From positions 124,001-188,000 of the forward strand of contig NZ_JAABLM010000006.1 in the NCBI RefSeq assembly GCF_009915155.1: a stretch of DNA of 64,000 nt, read 5' to 3'. This document shows, in pieces, positions 44,197 to 53,522 of this stretch (position 1 is the first letter of the stretch; every line of letters starts with the position of its first letter). The translations under genes and the position numbers were made by a program. This DNA is from Flavobacterium ichthyis (lineage in GTDB: Bacteria > Bacteroidota > Bacteroidia > Flavobacteriales > Flavobacteriaceae). Below the pieces are notes generated by a model, which worked only from the letters and a program-made list of their open reading frames with translations, made no database searches and was not told the DNA's origin.

Positions 44197-44285
44197 AAAA
44201 ATGATGCTGATTTTTTTTTTGTGATGCAAAATAACGAAAAAGTTTTTAGTTTACAGGAGCTTCCTAAAAATTACAAACTTTTAAG

Positions 44286-46112
44286 TTAATTTTTCAGCCA
44301 AGCGTTTTTTAATTCTTTTTTTGAATCGTCTGTAGCTCTCCAGCCCTCTGAAAATTCAGTTGGTGCTTTATAATTGCCTTTTAGTTCTATCTCTTTTCCA
44401 TCGCGTTTTACTTTCATTGTAATAGTATCTCCGTTTTTCCAAGTTTGGCTTTCCATTAGCAAATCATAGATATTTTCGAGATTGTATTTTATACCGTTGA
44501 GTTCAGTAATAATGTCATTTCCTTTGGCATTTAAACTTTTGAAAAACTCTTGATTTTCAGAGCTTTCGAGTACGAATATTTCTTTAGTTGCCGGATTTAC
44601 ATTTACTGTTGGCAGTTGGTTTTTAATGAAAACATTTCCCGGAACTTCAATTTGTGCTTTACGAACGCCCATTTTTTCAAAATACTGTGCATAATTAATT
44701 GGAGTTGGACCTGCCACGTGAATGTCTAAAAATTCACGAATATTTGCAGCGGTCAACTGCTCAATTTTTTTAAAAAGTTCGTCATCGTTAAAGGCTTTTT
44801 GCGTGCCATATTCGTTTGAAAGCTGCTGCATAAGATCTAGAAGTCCTTTATCGCCATTAGTGTTTTCTCTAATTTGAATATCCAAACACATCGCAATTAA
44901 TGCGCCTTTTTCATAAACATTTAGATATTGGTCTTTGTAAGGTTTTTTTAAAACTTCGGCACTCATCTTGGTAAACGGCATGGTGTCGTCCATTTTCGAA
45001 GCATTTACAATTTTTCCTGCCATTCGGTTATAAAAATCGTCTTCGGAAATTAAACCTTGATTGACTTGAAATAAGTTTGCAAAATATTCCGTGACACCTT
45101 CGTACATCCATAAATGTTTAGACATTTTAGGATTGTTATAATCAAAGTTTTTAATCTCTTTAGAATGAATGGTCAACGGTGTTAAAATGTGGAAAAATTC
45201 ATGCGAAACAATGTCCTTCAATTGTTCATTTAATTGTTCCAAAGGCAAGGCTTCGGGCATGACAACTGTAGTAGCGGTTGGATGTTCTAAAGCTCCAAAG
45301 CCTTGAGCATCATTACGGTTCACGTCTGACAAGTAAATTAAAACGCTATATTTTTGGGTTGAATTTATCTTCCCCAGAAAATTTTTCTGAGCGTTCATCA
45401 TTTTTTCTAAATCAGGAGATACTTGGGCTGCCGAAACGACCGCGTTTGGCGAATAAACCGCAACTAAAATCTCCATTTCTTGAACCGAAAATATTTTGTA
45501 ATCCGGCTTGGCATACATTATTGGATTTTCAACTAATTGAGAATAATTTTCGGTTAAAAAAACATCTATATTATCACTTTTATCCGTATCCGTTAATGAA
45601 GTTGCGCCCCAAATTTCAGCCGGATGCAAAACTGTTACTTCGTACGGATTAGTCATAAAATCCTTAATATATCCTACAAAGGCGTGAGTATTGATGACAA
45701 AATTTTTGCCTTCATCAATATTGGTTCCTGCAGGCGAAAAAATGCTATGGTTTTCCTCATTTTCAAATGTGTCGTTGACCCAATAGGTTATTTTGGCAAT
45801 TTTATTTGCGTCCGAAATATTCCAGGAATTGTCATCAAACTTGGCAATTTTTAAGGCTTTTCCTTGGCTGTCAAATGCTTTAAAGTTATCGATATACTTT
45901 CCGTAATCATCTTCAGAATAGGTTCCGGGAACGGTTTTAGGGATATAAAAAGTAATTTCTTTTGATTTTATCGCCGGCGGAACGATAGAAACCATCACTT
46001 TGTCATCTTTTACCACATTTAAATCGATTGTCACTTTCACAGTCGAATTATTTTGGGCGTAACCAAAATTCACCAAAAAAGTGATTGTTAAAAGGTTCAA
46101 AATATTTTTCAT
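44286..46112 (-). CDS. M61 family metallopeptidase (glycyl aminopeptidase-like) with PDZ domain
   Basis: A 608-residue secreted zinc peptidase. The signal peptide is MKNILNLLTITFLVNFGYAQ. An N-terminal beta domain (about 25-190) precedes the catalytic domain. The HExxH zinc motif is in DIVSHEFFHILTPLTIHSKE near 302, and the third ligand Glu lies in MYEGVTEYFANLFQ downstream. A PDZ domain covers about 500-590 (AKGNDIITELNGIKYNLENI). M61 enzymes remove N-terminal residues or process peptides in the periplasm; the specificity here is unknown. ATG 46112 is chosen because it begins the signal peptide; the frame open to 46196 overlaps the hydrolase gene. Confidence 0.9.
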   Translation of the reverse strand: MKNILNLLTITFLVNFGYAQNNSTVKVTIDLNVVKDDKVMVSIVPPAIKSKEITFYIPKTVPGTYSEDDYGKYIDNFKAFDSQGKALKIAKFDDNSWNISDANKIAKITYWVNDTFENEENHSIFSPAGTNIDEGKNFVINTHAFVGYIKDFMTNPYEVTVLHPAEIWGATSLTDTDKSDNIDVFLTENYSQLVENPIMYAKPDYKIFSVQEMEILVAVYSPNAVVSAAQVSPDLEKMMNAQKNFLGKINSTQKYSVLIYLSDVNRNDAQGFGALEHPTATTVVMPEALPLEQLNEQLKDIVSHEFFHILTPLTIHSKEIKNFDYNNPKMSKHLWMYEGVTEYFANLFQVNQGLISEDDFYNRMAGKIVNASKMDDTMPFTKMSAEVLKKPYKDQYLNVYEKGALIAMCLDIQIRENTNGDKGLLDLMQQLSNEYGTQKAFNDDELFKKIEQLTAANIREFLDIHVAGPTPINYAQYFEKMGVRKAQIEVPGNVFIKNQLPTVNVNPATKEIFVLESSENQEFFKSLNAKGNDIITELNGIKYNLENIYDLLMESQTWKNGDTITMKVKRDGKEIELKGNYKAPTEFSEGWRATDDSKKELKNAWLKN

Positions 46113-46161
46113 TGTAAATTTTTCCTGATTAGATTTAACTTCAAAGTTAATGTTACAGTTT

Positions 46162-47094
46162 TTAAATTTTTTTAACGAAGTTAGCAACACTTTCAATCAA
46201 TTGAGGCATTACAGGCAGATCTCCGTTAGCGTACGAAGCCATATTTTCTTCCTCACCATTCTTAATTTCTTTTAAAACATGATTCATGTTTTCGATAATT
46301 ACTAGTTCTGATTGGGGTGTTGCTTGATGCAAAAGTTTTGCATCAGTTTCGGGGATTTGCATGTCTTTGGTGCCGTTAATGATTAAAATGGGGATTTTTA
46401 ATTGTTCAATTTCTTTTTGGGGATCGTGTAGTAATAAAGATCTCATATAATTTTGAACACTTGGTCTAAAAATAGATGCTAGAATTGGATTTACTTTTTC
46501 AATTGGTTTTCCTTCCTTAAGTAATTGTAAATTTTTGGCTGTTTCGGCTTTTAAAGCAGGCATTCTGTTACCAATTTGTTCTACTAAAATTTTATCTAAA
46601 GTTCTTCCAGCTCCCGCAATTGAAACAAATCCATCTACTGAATTTTTCGCAGCATTCATCCCAATCAAACTGCCTTCGCTGTGGCCTGCCAAAATTATTT
46701 TTTTAAATTTTTTTGTTTTTTCAAAATGCGAAATAATTCTTTCAACATCAACAATCATCGAATCCAGCGTCAATTCGCCTTCCGAGAAATTACCATTTTT
46801 CATCTCGGCAATGATGCGTTTATCAAAGGTAAAAACGGAAATATTTTGCTTTGCTAATCCTTCGGCTAAAAGTTTTAAAGAGTTATTTTTTACGCCAATT
46901 TGGTTTCCGTTTCGATCAGTTGGTCCGGATCCGGCAATTACAATGACTAAATTTTTGCCGTCTTTTTCCGGTAGATACAAGCTTCCGTTTAATATAGGAT
47001 TTACCGAAATTTCTGTTACTGAGAATTTTTCTTGAGCCGAAACTTTCGTCAAGACTATAATTAAGATAAAAAGCAGGAAGATTTTTTTTGTCAT
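46162..47094 (-). CDS. Secreted alpha/beta hydrolase
   Basis: A 310-residue alpha/beta hydrolase with a signal peptide (KIFLLFILIIVLTKVSAQ). The oxyanion region is VIVIAGSGPTDRNGNQIGVK, the nucleophile elbow is LAGHSEGSLIGMNAA (Ser near 140), the acid is in ILIINGTKDMQIP, and the catalytic His is in VIIENMNHVLKE. The YIAGSGPTDRNGN pattern places it with serine aminopeptidase S33-like or dienelactone hydrolase-like extracytoplasmic esterases. It precedes the M61 peptidase by 49 bases on the same strand, so both may act on the same peptides or lipids. Confidence 0.87.
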   Translation of the reverse strand: MTKKIFLLFILIIVLTKVSAQEKFSVTEISVNPILNGSLYLPEKDGKNLVIVIAGSGPTDRNGNQIGVKNNSLKLLAEGLAKQNISVFTFDKRIIAEMKNGNFSEGELTLDSMIVDVERIISHFEKTKKFKKIILAGHSEGSLIGMNAAKNSVDGFVSIAGAGRTLDKILVEQIGNRMPALKAETAKNLQLLKEGKPIEKVNPILASIFRPSVQNYMRSLLLHDPQKEIEQLKIPILIINGTKDMQIPETDAKLLHQATPQSELVIIENMNHVLKEIKNGEEENMASYANGDLPVMPQLIESVANFVKKI

Positions 47095-47109
47095 AATTTA
47101 TATAAAAAA

Positions 47110-47129
47110 AAACTCCGCGAAGGGAGTTT
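47110..47129 (-). terminator. Terminator of the DUF2805 gene
   Basis: A seven-base stem AAACTCC/GGAGTTT with a six-base loop is followed on the minus strand by nine T. Confidence 0.75.
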
Positions 47130-47134
47130 CAAGG

Positions 47135-47413
47135 TTAATCAAATTTATTTTTGATGTAATATTTGCCATCGAGATCATCGTCAAAATCATCAATTTTAGG
47201 TGGTTTTGGCTTTGGTTTTGCAGCCATAGCTTTCTTTTTCCACAACTCATATTTATCTGCCGGAAGTCTTTTTTTCATCAAATCATTCACTTCCTGTTCA
47301 GAACAACCCAATTCTTTTTTAATAATTTCGTAAGGGTTTCGTTCTTCTAATGCTAATGTATATAGCTTTTCGAGTTCGTCGCGATTCAGTTCTACGCGTT
47401 TGCTTTTTTTCAT
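47135..47413 (-). CDS. DUF2805 family protein
   Basis: A 92-residue basic protein. RDELEKLYTLALEERNPYEI and KKELGCSEQEVNDLMKKRLP form helix-turn-helix-like helices, and PADKYELWKKKAMAAKPKPK matches the conserved end of DUF2805. The C-terminus is acidic then basic (KIDDFDDDLDGKYYIKNKF). DUF2805 members are short, probably cytoplasmic and of unknown role; a nucleic-acid-binding function is suggested only by the helix pattern and charge. ATG 47413 is preferred over the GTG one codon upstream. Confidence 0.78.
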   Translation of the reverse strand: MKKSKRVELNRDELEKLYTLALEERNPYEIIKKELGCSEQEVNDLMKKRLPADKYELWKKKAMAAKPKPKPPKIDDFDDDLDGKYYIKNKFD

Positions 47414-47502
47414 CACTTGAAAATTAATCCTAGAGAAATAAATTTTATTTTAAAAGTTGACTCAATATTAATAAAAAAATCGATTACTTTTTAAAAAGGG
47501 CT

Positions 47503-48342
47503 TCATTTTTCATTCAATTTTTTTTCTGGTGAGCAAGATTTCCAAAAGGGAATATTGATTAAACTTGACAATTGATTGTGTTCTTCAGGGTTCATGTGTG
47601 TATCAACGCCATAGATGATTTTACTTTTTTCCAAAGTTAAAAACGTACCAAACATTCTGTCCCAAATAGAAAAAATATTGCCGTAATTACTATCAGTATA
47701 AGGTAATTGATAGTGATGATGTACTTTGTGCATATTTGGTGAAACAATAAAAAAACTAATAAACTTGTCTAACTTTTGCGGAAGCGAGAGATTAGCATGA
47801 TTGAATTGTGAAAATATAACGGACATTGATTGGTATAAAAAAACAAGCCACATTGGTGAACCGGAAATTAATACGGCTAGAACCGTAAAAATAAATCGAA
47901 TGATGCTTTCTCCAGGATGATGACGATTTGCCGAAGTGGTATCAATCCACGTATCAGTATGATGAATGAGGTGGAAACGCCAGAGAAATTTAGTTTTATG
48001 TTGTACTAAATGTGCTAAATAGGCTCCAATTAAATCTAAAATCAATAATCCGATTAAGGCAAAAAGCCAAAGCGGAATTTGGGGCAACCATTGCAATACG
48101 CCAAATTTTTTGGCAACGGCCCAGTCTGCTGATAACAGCAATAAAAATGCAAGGACGAAATTGACGATGATTGTGGTGATTGTAAAAAAAATGTTGATTC
48201 CGGCATGATTCCATTTTTTATAATCAAAATGAAAAAGTGGAAAAGTGTTTTCGATTAACCAAAAAACGGCAATTCCACCAACTAAAATTAAGGCTCTGTG
48301 AGTGGAAGGAATCGTGGAAAAATAATTTACAATTTCGTCCAT
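47503..48342 (-). CDS. Sterol desaturase / fatty acid hydroxylase family protein
   Basis: A 279-residue membrane di-iron enzyme. About four hydrophobic segments are seen. The histidine clusters of the family are present: HLVQHKTKFLWRFHLIHHTD, NRHHPGESI and NMHKVHHHYQLPYTDSNYGN with IWDRMFGTF. These enzymes hydroxylate or desaturate lipids such as hydroxy fatty acids, carotenoids or sulfonolipid precursors; the substrate here is not known. ATG 48342 is preferred over a TTG two codons upstream. It lies 15 bases downstream of the histidine kinase gene on the same strand, so the two may be co-regulated. Confidence 0.88.
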   Translation of the reverse strand: MDEIVNYFSTIPSTHRALILVGGIAVFWLIENTFPLFHFDYKKWNHAGINIFFTITTIIVNFVLAFLLLLSADWAVAKKFGVLQWLPQIPLWLFALIGLLILDLIGAYLAHLVQHKTKFLWRFHLIHHTDTWIDTTSANRHHPGESIIRFIFTVLAVLISGSPMWLVFLYQSMSVIFSQFNHANLSLPQKLDKFISFFIVSPNMHKVHHHYQLPYTDSNYGNIFSIWDRMFGTFLTLEKSKIIYGVDTHMNPEEHNQLSSLINIPFWKSCSPEKKLNEK

Positions 48343-48357
48343 AATCAACGATTTTTT

Positions 48358-49704
48358 TTAAAAATAAACGGTGAAAGTGGTGCCTTTTCCTGCTTTACTT
48401 TCTACCGAAATTTTTCCTTTTAAACTTTCAATTTGTGCTTTGGTCATAAACAATCCTACACCTTTTGCATCAGGATGGTTGTGGAAAATTTGGTGCATTC
48501 CAAATATTTTATCGCCGTATTTTTCTAAATCAATTCCTAAACCGTTGTCTTGTATTTTCAGGCAATAACTATTTTCGGTTTTGTGAGTACTGATAGAAAT
48601 TTCTGGAATTCTATCCGCACTTTTATACTTAATTGCGTTGCTGATTAAATTGTGAAAAATGCTTTCCAGATAAATTCTCGAATACACAATTTCGGGAACA
48701 TCATTAAAATTTACGATAAATTTCGCTCCGCTTTGCAATATAATTCCTTGCAAGGTTTCAATTGTTTTAGTATAAATTTCCTGAAAAGATAATAATTCTT
48801 TTTCAATTTTTTTATTTTTTTTGATGTGTAAAACTTCCATCAATTGGTTAAGGGATTCGTTAAGATTTTCGGCTACTTTTTTAAGCAATTGAAAAACTGT
48901 TTGAAATTCTTCTACATTGCTTTTCTCGTCTAAAGTGGAAATTAATGCGGTAATATTAGCTGCCGGAGCTCTTAAGTTATGAGAAGTAATATTGGCAAAA
49001 TCATTTAACTGCAGGTTTTGATAACTTAACTCGTCTAAAAGATTTTTTTGAATTTCTTTTTCACGTACCAAAAGTGTAGCGTTTTGCCTGATTTTATAGT
49101 AAGAAAAACCTAATAATAAGAAGCTAATTCCTGAAAACCAGAAGAAATTATTATTCCTCGCCTGAACGTTTTCTTCTGTTTCCCGAAGTGCTTGTTCTAG
49201 GGTTGACAATGCTTCTTGCTGATAATTTTCGATGGAAATCCTTATGGAATCCATTAATGCTCTACCACGACCTTTTTGTACTAAAGAAATAGCTTCTGTC
49301 ATGCCTTTTTCTTTCCGGGTTTTAATCATTAATGAACTAAAATTGGCTTTGTTTTGGATTAAAACTTCAATAGAGTCTAACTTTTCAAGTTTAGAAGCAT
49401 CGGTTTCATTCATGGATTTTAAAGAATCAATCCAGGTTTTTAGCTCAATTCGTCCGTTATCGTAAACTTCTAAATAATTATCTTCACCAGTAATGGTAAA
49501 ACCTCTCGAACCCGTTTCGATATCTATGGTACTCGAGAGCATTTTTTCTAAAGTAGCATTGATATTACTTGTTCGGTTTACCAGTAACCGGTTTTGTTTC
49601 ACCATTTCGGCTCTGTTGTAAATGGAATATCCGAGAATTGCAAATACAAATAAAATGGTGATAAAAGTAATGTCAATAATAGATTTTAAAGACAAATTTT
49701 TCAT
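48358..49704 (-). CDS. CHASE3-domain sensor histidine kinase
   Basis: A 448-residue membrane kinase. The first helix is at about 8-30 (IIDITFITILFVFAILGYSI). A periplasmic CHASE3 domain follows (about 35-170, with TSNINATLEKMLSSTIDIET and GSRGFTITGEDNYLEVYDN), then a second helix (FWFSGISFLLLGFSYYKIR, near 185). The dimerisation/phosphoacceptor box is NDFANITSHNLRAPAANITA (His near 240), followed by the ATPase domain with NLISNAIKYKSAD, IQDNGLGIDLEKYGDKIFGM, DAKGVGLFMTKAQIESLKG and GKGTTFTVYF. No response regulator is adjacent. It is co-directional with the fatty acid hydroxylase gene and may regulate or sense membrane state, which is inference. Confidence 0.9.
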   Translation of the reverse strand: MKNLSLKSIIDITFITILFVFAILGYSIYNRAEMVKQNRLLVNRTSNINATLEKMLSSTIDIETGSRGFTITGEDNYLEVYDNGRIELKTWIDSLKSMNETDASKLEKLDSIEVLIQNKANFSSLMIKTRKEKGMTEAISLVQKGRGRALMDSIRISIENYQQEALSTLEQALRETEENVQARNNNFFWFSGISFLLLGFSYYKIRQNATLLVREKEIQKNLLDELSYQNLQLNDFANITSHNLRAPAANITALISTLDEKSNVEEFQTVFQLLKKVAENLNESLNQLMEVLHIKKNKKIEKELLSFQEIYTKTIETLQGIILQSGAKFIVNFNDVPEIVYSRIYLESIFHNLISNAIKYKSADRIPEISISTHKTENSYCLKIQDNGLGIDLEKYGDKIFGMHQIFHNHPDAKGVGLFMTKAQIESLKGKISVESKAGKGTTFTVYF

Positions 49705-49800
49705 CGGTGGTATTTTTGAGTTTTTGAAAACGATGCAAATGTGCAATTAATTTTCAATTAATACGTAGAAACATTTAGAGCAGATTGATTATGAAATTTT

Positions 49801-50751
49801 TCAATTTTTTTTGACGCGAACGTTCATAATGACAATGGCAAGAATAATCAAGATAATGCCAATCCATTGTACAAATAAAACTTGTTCATGCAATAAAAAA
49901 TACGCCATCAATACTGAAACAGGTAATTCTAATGACGAAACGATACTTCCTAATCCAATTCCGGTAAGTGGAAAACCTGCATTGAGAAGCATTGGTGGGA
50001 TAATCGTACCAAAAAGCGATAATATGATTCCCCATTTGAGAAATATTTTAAAATTATAATCTTGGGCTGTTGCAAAAACGCCAATCGCTTCGGCGAAAGC
50101 CGGAAAATAATTAGGAATAATTTGCGAAATCATGGCAAAAATAAAAACTACAATTCCGCCGCCTAACAACATATACAAACTTCTTTGAGCCGAAGAAATT
50201 TCAGTAGCCACGCGGTTAGCGGTAAACATTGTGGTGGTAAATGATGCTGCTGCTAACATTCCAAAAAATAAACCAAGCGGATTTAAACTAATGTTTGAGT
50301 TGATTAAATTAGTAGCCAAAGCGGTTCCAATAAGTACAATCATCACTGAAATAATTTTGATGGTTGAAGGAATTTTTTTCTCCAAAAACCATTCGAGCAA
50401 AACACCCATCCAAACCGTTTGCATCAATAAAACAATGGCAATCGAAACCGGAATGTCAAATTTTACAGCCAAATAATAAAAAACGCTTGTTAAACCTGTT
50501 GAAGAACCGGCAAGCATTAATTGTGAAATATTTTTTCGGCTGGCTTTTATCACTTCGCCTTTATTTTTATTGTGTTGGTAAGCATTGATCATCAAGATTC
50601 CGATGATTCCAAAAATAAATTGTGAAGTCGTTACTTCGGCAGTGGTGTAACCTTCGCCATATGCCATTTTTACAAACGTGGCCAACATCCCGTAACTTGT
50701 GGCGCCAAGTCCCACTAAAAAAACGCCTTTGAGTATATTATTTTGTGTCAT
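49801..50751 (-). CDS. EamA/DMT family transporter
   Basis: A 316-residue inner-membrane protein with ten hydrophobic helices in two EamA repeats (about 8-150 and 160-310). Each repeat ends in a helix typical of drug/metabolite exporters (VSIAIVLLMQTVWMGVLLEW and LPVSVLMAYFLLHEQVLFVQ). GLTSVFYYLAVKFDIPVSIA is the signature loop of the first repeat. Substrate is not predictable; relatives export amino acids or nucleosides or take up sugars. It has its own perfect -7 box 30 bases before the ATG. Confidence 0.9.
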   Translation of the reverse strand: MTQNNILKGVFLVGLGATSYGMLATFVKMAYGEGYTTAEVTTSQFIFGIIGILMINAYQHNKNKGEVIKASRKNISQLMLAGSSTGLTSVFYYLAVKFDIPVSIAIVLLMQTVWMGVLLEWFLEKKIPSTIKIISVMIVLIGTALATNLINSNISLNPLGLFFGMLAAASFTTTMFTANRVATEISSAQRSLYMLLGGGIVVFIFAMISQIIPNYFPAFAEAIGVFATAQDYNFKIFLKWGIILSLFGTIIPPMLLNAGFPLTGIGLGSIVSSLELPVSVLMAYFLLHEQVLFVQWIGIILIILAIVIMNVRVKKN

Positions 50752-50780
50752 ATTTATCTTCCTGAAATTAAAAAAGCGGG

Positions 50781-50788
50781 CAAAGATA
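50781..50788 (-). promoter_or_regulatory. -7 promoter element of the EamA gene
   Basis: Minus-strand TATCTTTG matches TAnnTTTG exactly and lies 30 bases before ATG 50751. A TTCG sits 20 bases further upstream. Confidence 0.55.
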
Positions 50789-50915
50789 GGGCTAAAATTA
50801 TTGGATTACGAAGAATTAGCAATTGGATTTCATTTTGAAGTGTAGGATTTTTTTTCAAAGCATATAATTTTTTTACAACTTAAAAGTTATGCAATTATAA
50901 AACCGTCAAATTTTA

Positions 50916-51515
50916 ATGAAAAAATTGTTACTTTTTTTTGTTTTGCAAATAATAGGTTGTGGAAACAGCACGGAAATCAAGGTCGAAAACAAGCGTGATT
51001 ACAGTAACTTTCACTCCGAAGCGTTCCGTTTTTGTGAAACAAATGATTACGAAACTTCGTATTATTTTTTAGTCGATTTGTCGCAACATTCTGGAACCAA
51101 TCGTTTTTTTGTGTATGATTTTAAACAGAAAAAGATTATTTTAAAAAATTTGGTAACACATGGAAGTTGCGATGTTTTTGAAGTCAATCAAAATAGCGAA
51201 GAAGTAGCAAAGTTTAGTAATAAAAATGACAGTCACTGCTCGTCTTTAGGCAAATATAAAATTGGTAAACGCGATTATAGTTCGTGGGGAATTAATGTCA
51301 AGTATTGGTTACACGGCTTGGAAAATTCTAACGCTAATGCCGTGAAAAGAGTGGTGGTTTTGCATAGTTGGGATGCAGTTGCTAACCAAGAAATTTTTCC
51401 GAAATATTCACCCAACAGTTGGGGTTGTCCGGCAGTTTCTAATCCATTTATGCGGGTTTTAGATGTTAAATTACAAGCTGCTGAAAAACCGGTATTGCTT
51501 TGGATTATTGAATAA
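50916..51515 (+). CDS. L,D-transpeptidase catalytic-domain-like lipoprotein
   Basis: A 199-residue protein with a short signal peptide and lipobox (LLFFVLQIIGCGNS, Cys near 15). The rest matches the murein L,D-transpeptidase catalytic-domain family (YkuD_2 type): YYFLVDLSQHSGTNRFFVYD, SSLGKYKIGKR, VVVLHSWDAV (active-site His) and YSPNSWGCPAVSNPFM, which holds the catalytic Cys in the S-x-G-C-P motif. These enzymes act on peptidoglycan stem peptides at the outer-membrane or periplasmic face. The function in Bacteroidetes is not well defined. It converges on htpG, with a terminator hairpin between them. Confidence 0.85.
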   Translation: MKKLLLFFVLQIIGCGNSTEIKVENKRDYSNFHSEAFRFCETNDYETSYYFLVDLSQHSGTNRFFVYDFKQKKIILKNLVTHGSCDVFEVNQNSEEVAKFSNKNDSHCSSLGKYKIGKRDYSSWGINVKYWLHGLENSNANAVKRVVVLHSWDAVANQEIFPKYSPNSWGCPAVSNPFMRVLDVKLQAAEKPVLLWIIE

Positions 51516-51516
51516 A

Positions 51517-51546
51517 AAAACCTGCAAGAATCAATTTGCAGGTTTT
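51517..51546. terminator. Bidirectional terminator between the L,D-transpeptidase-like gene and htpG
   Basis: An 11-base stem AAAACCTGCAA/TTGCAGGTTTT with an eight-base loop, A-run on the left and T-rich tail on the right, between convergent genes. Confidence 0.85.
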
Positions 51547-51564
51547 GAAATTTTTTGAATATTT

Positions 51565-53451
51565 TTATTTAATCAACTCAAAACTACGTTTTACAAAAGC
51601 GGTTAATTCTTCGCCTTTCAATAAATTTTGCGATAATTTTGCCAAGTCAAGTGCTTGTTTTACCAAGGCTTCTTGGTGTGTTTTATCGGTTGAATTTAAA
51701 ATATTTGAAGCCAATTCGTGGTTGGTATTCACTACCAAATTATACATTTCCGGCATATTTCCCATGCCAAACATTCCGCCACCACCTGTTTGGCTCATTT
51801 CTTTCATTCTGCGTAAAAATTCTGGTTGGGTAATGGTAAACGGAGCGGATTGACTGTCTAACGCTTCCAGTTGAACAGAATATTTTTGATCCGAAATCAC
51901 TGATTCTAACTCGGTTTTTAATTTTTCTTTCTCGTCGTCAGACAATTTTGAAATCGTTTCTTCTTCTTTTTTAATCAAATTGTTGATATGGTCAGAATCC
52001 ACTCGAGTAAAGGTCACATTTTCATTATCTTGCTCTAATTTTTGAATCAAATGCGATATAATTGGCGAATCTAATAACAATACTTCGTAACCTTTAGTTT
52101 TTGCTTCTTCAATATAACTGTGTTGCGTTTCTTTGTTCGACGCATAAAGCAATACTAATTTTCCATTTTTATCAGTTTGATTGTCTTTGGTTTTTTCTTT
52201 TAATTCTTCTAAAGTGAAAAATTTTCCGTCAACCGTTGGATATAATGCAAATGCTCCCGCTTTTTCGTAGAATTTTGGTTCCGAAAGCATTCCATATTCC
52301 AGAACAATTTTGATATCGTTCCATTTTTGTTCAAAATCTTCACGGTTTTCGGTAAACAAAGATTTCAATTTATCGGCCACTTTTCTGGTGATGTAATTTG
52401 AAATTTTCTTCACGGCACCATCAGCTTGGAGGTAGGAACGCGACACATTCAACGGAATATCCGGCGAATCAATCACCCCTTTCAACATTGTCAAAAATTC
52501 CGGAACAATACCTTCCACGTTGTCTGTTACAAAAACTTGATTTTGGTACAGCTGGATTTTATCTTTTTGAATTTGTAGGTCTTGCGACATTTTTGGGAAA
52601 TACAAAATTCCTGTCAAGTTGAACGGATAATCGACATTCAAGTGAATGTTGAAAAGTGGTTCTTCAAATTGCATTGGGTACAATTCTCGGTAGAAATTTT
52701 TATAATCCTCCTCGTTCAAGTCGCTTGGTTGCTTTGTCCAAGCTGGATTTGGATTGTTTACAATGTTGTCAACTTCTACAGTTTCCGCCACATAATCTTC
52801 CGTTGCATTTTCTGGTTTTGGAAGCGTTTGGGTTTTGGTTCCAAATTTAATTGGAATAGGCATGAACTTATTGTATTTTTCAAGAAGTCCGGCAATTTTA
52901 TTCTCTTCCAAAAATTCTAAAGAATCTTCGGCGATGTGCAAAATGATTTCAGTTCCGCGGGTCGTTTTATCCGATTTTTCAAGAGTAAATTCTGGACTTC
53001 CGTCACAAATCCAGTGAGCAGCTGGTTCATCTTTAAAAGATTTGGTAATAATTTCCACTTTTTCTGCTACCATGAAAGCGGAATAAAACCCAAGACCGAA
53101 ATGACCAATAATTCCTGAATCTTTGGCAGAATCTTTATACTTTTCAAGAAATTCTTCTGCACCAGAAAAAGCCACTTGGTTGATGTATTTTTCAACTTCT
53201 TCCGCTGTCATTCCTAAACCTTGGTCAATGATGTGTAATTTTTTGGCTTCCTTATCAATTTTAACTTCGATAATAGGGTTGCCATATTCTACTTTAGCTT
53301 CGCCAATGTTAGTTAAATGTTTTAATTTTAAAGTTGCATCAGTAGCGTTTGAAACCAATTCTCTCAAGAAAATTTCATGATCGCTGTACAAAAACTTTTT
53401 AATGAGTGGAAAAATATTTTCCACCGAAACATTGATTTTTCCAGTAGCCAT
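51565..53451 (-). CDS. htpG: Molecular chaperone HtpG (Hsp90)
   Basis: A 628-residue Hsp90. The GHKL ATP-binding domain occupies about 1-220: LFLRELVSNATDATLKLKHL, IIDQGLGMTAEEVEKYINQV and DSGIIGHFGLGFYSAFMVAE. The middle domain is at about 230-500, with the catalytic Arg loop LNVSRSYLQADGAVKKIS. The C-terminal dimerisation domain ends FVKRSFELIK, without the MEEVD tail, as in all bacterial HtpG. It is a heat- and stress-related folding chaperone. It is transcribed alone and stops at a bidirectional terminator. A perfect palindrome lies 71 bases upstream of its start. Confidence 0.96.
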   Translation of the reverse strand: MATGKINVSVENIFPLIKKFLYSDHEIFLRELVSNATDATLKLKHLTNIGEAKVEYGNPIIEVKIDKEAKKLHIIDQGLGMTAEEVEKYINQVAFSGAEEFLEKYKDSAKDSGIIGHFGLGFYSAFMVAEKVEIITKSFKDEPAAHWICDGSPEFTLEKSDKTTRGTEIILHIAEDSLEFLEENKIAGLLEKYNKFMPIPIKFGTKTQTLPKPENATEDYVAETVEVDNIVNNPNPAWTKQPSDLNEEDYKNFYRELYPMQFEEPLFNIHLNVDYPFNLTGILYFPKMSQDLQIQKDKIQLYQNQVFVTDNVEGIVPEFLTMLKGVIDSPDIPLNVSRSYLQADGAVKKISNYITRKVADKLKSLFTENREDFEQKWNDIKIVLEYGMLSEPKFYEKAGAFALYPTVDGKFFTLEELKEKTKDNQTDKNGKLVLLYASNKETQHSYIEEAKTKGYEVLLLDSPIISHLIQKLEQDNENVTFTRVDSDHINNLIKKEEETISKLSDDEKEKLKTELESVISDQKYSVQLEALDSQSAPFTITQPEFLRRMKEMSQTGGGGMFGMGNMPEMYNLVVNTNHELASNILNSTDKTHQEALVKQALDLAKLSQNLLKGEELTAFVKRSFELIK

Positions 53452-53522
53452 ATCGTAATTTTTTTAAAATTTATGTTGAATGTTGGTTTCAATTAGTCAA
53501 ACAAAGTACCAAAATTTAAAAA

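Noticed and set aside
46535..47035. Plus-strand frame of 166 codons
   Set aside because: Antisense to the alpha/beta hydrolase, which has a signal peptide and complete catalytic triad; no motif or promoter supports the antisense frame.
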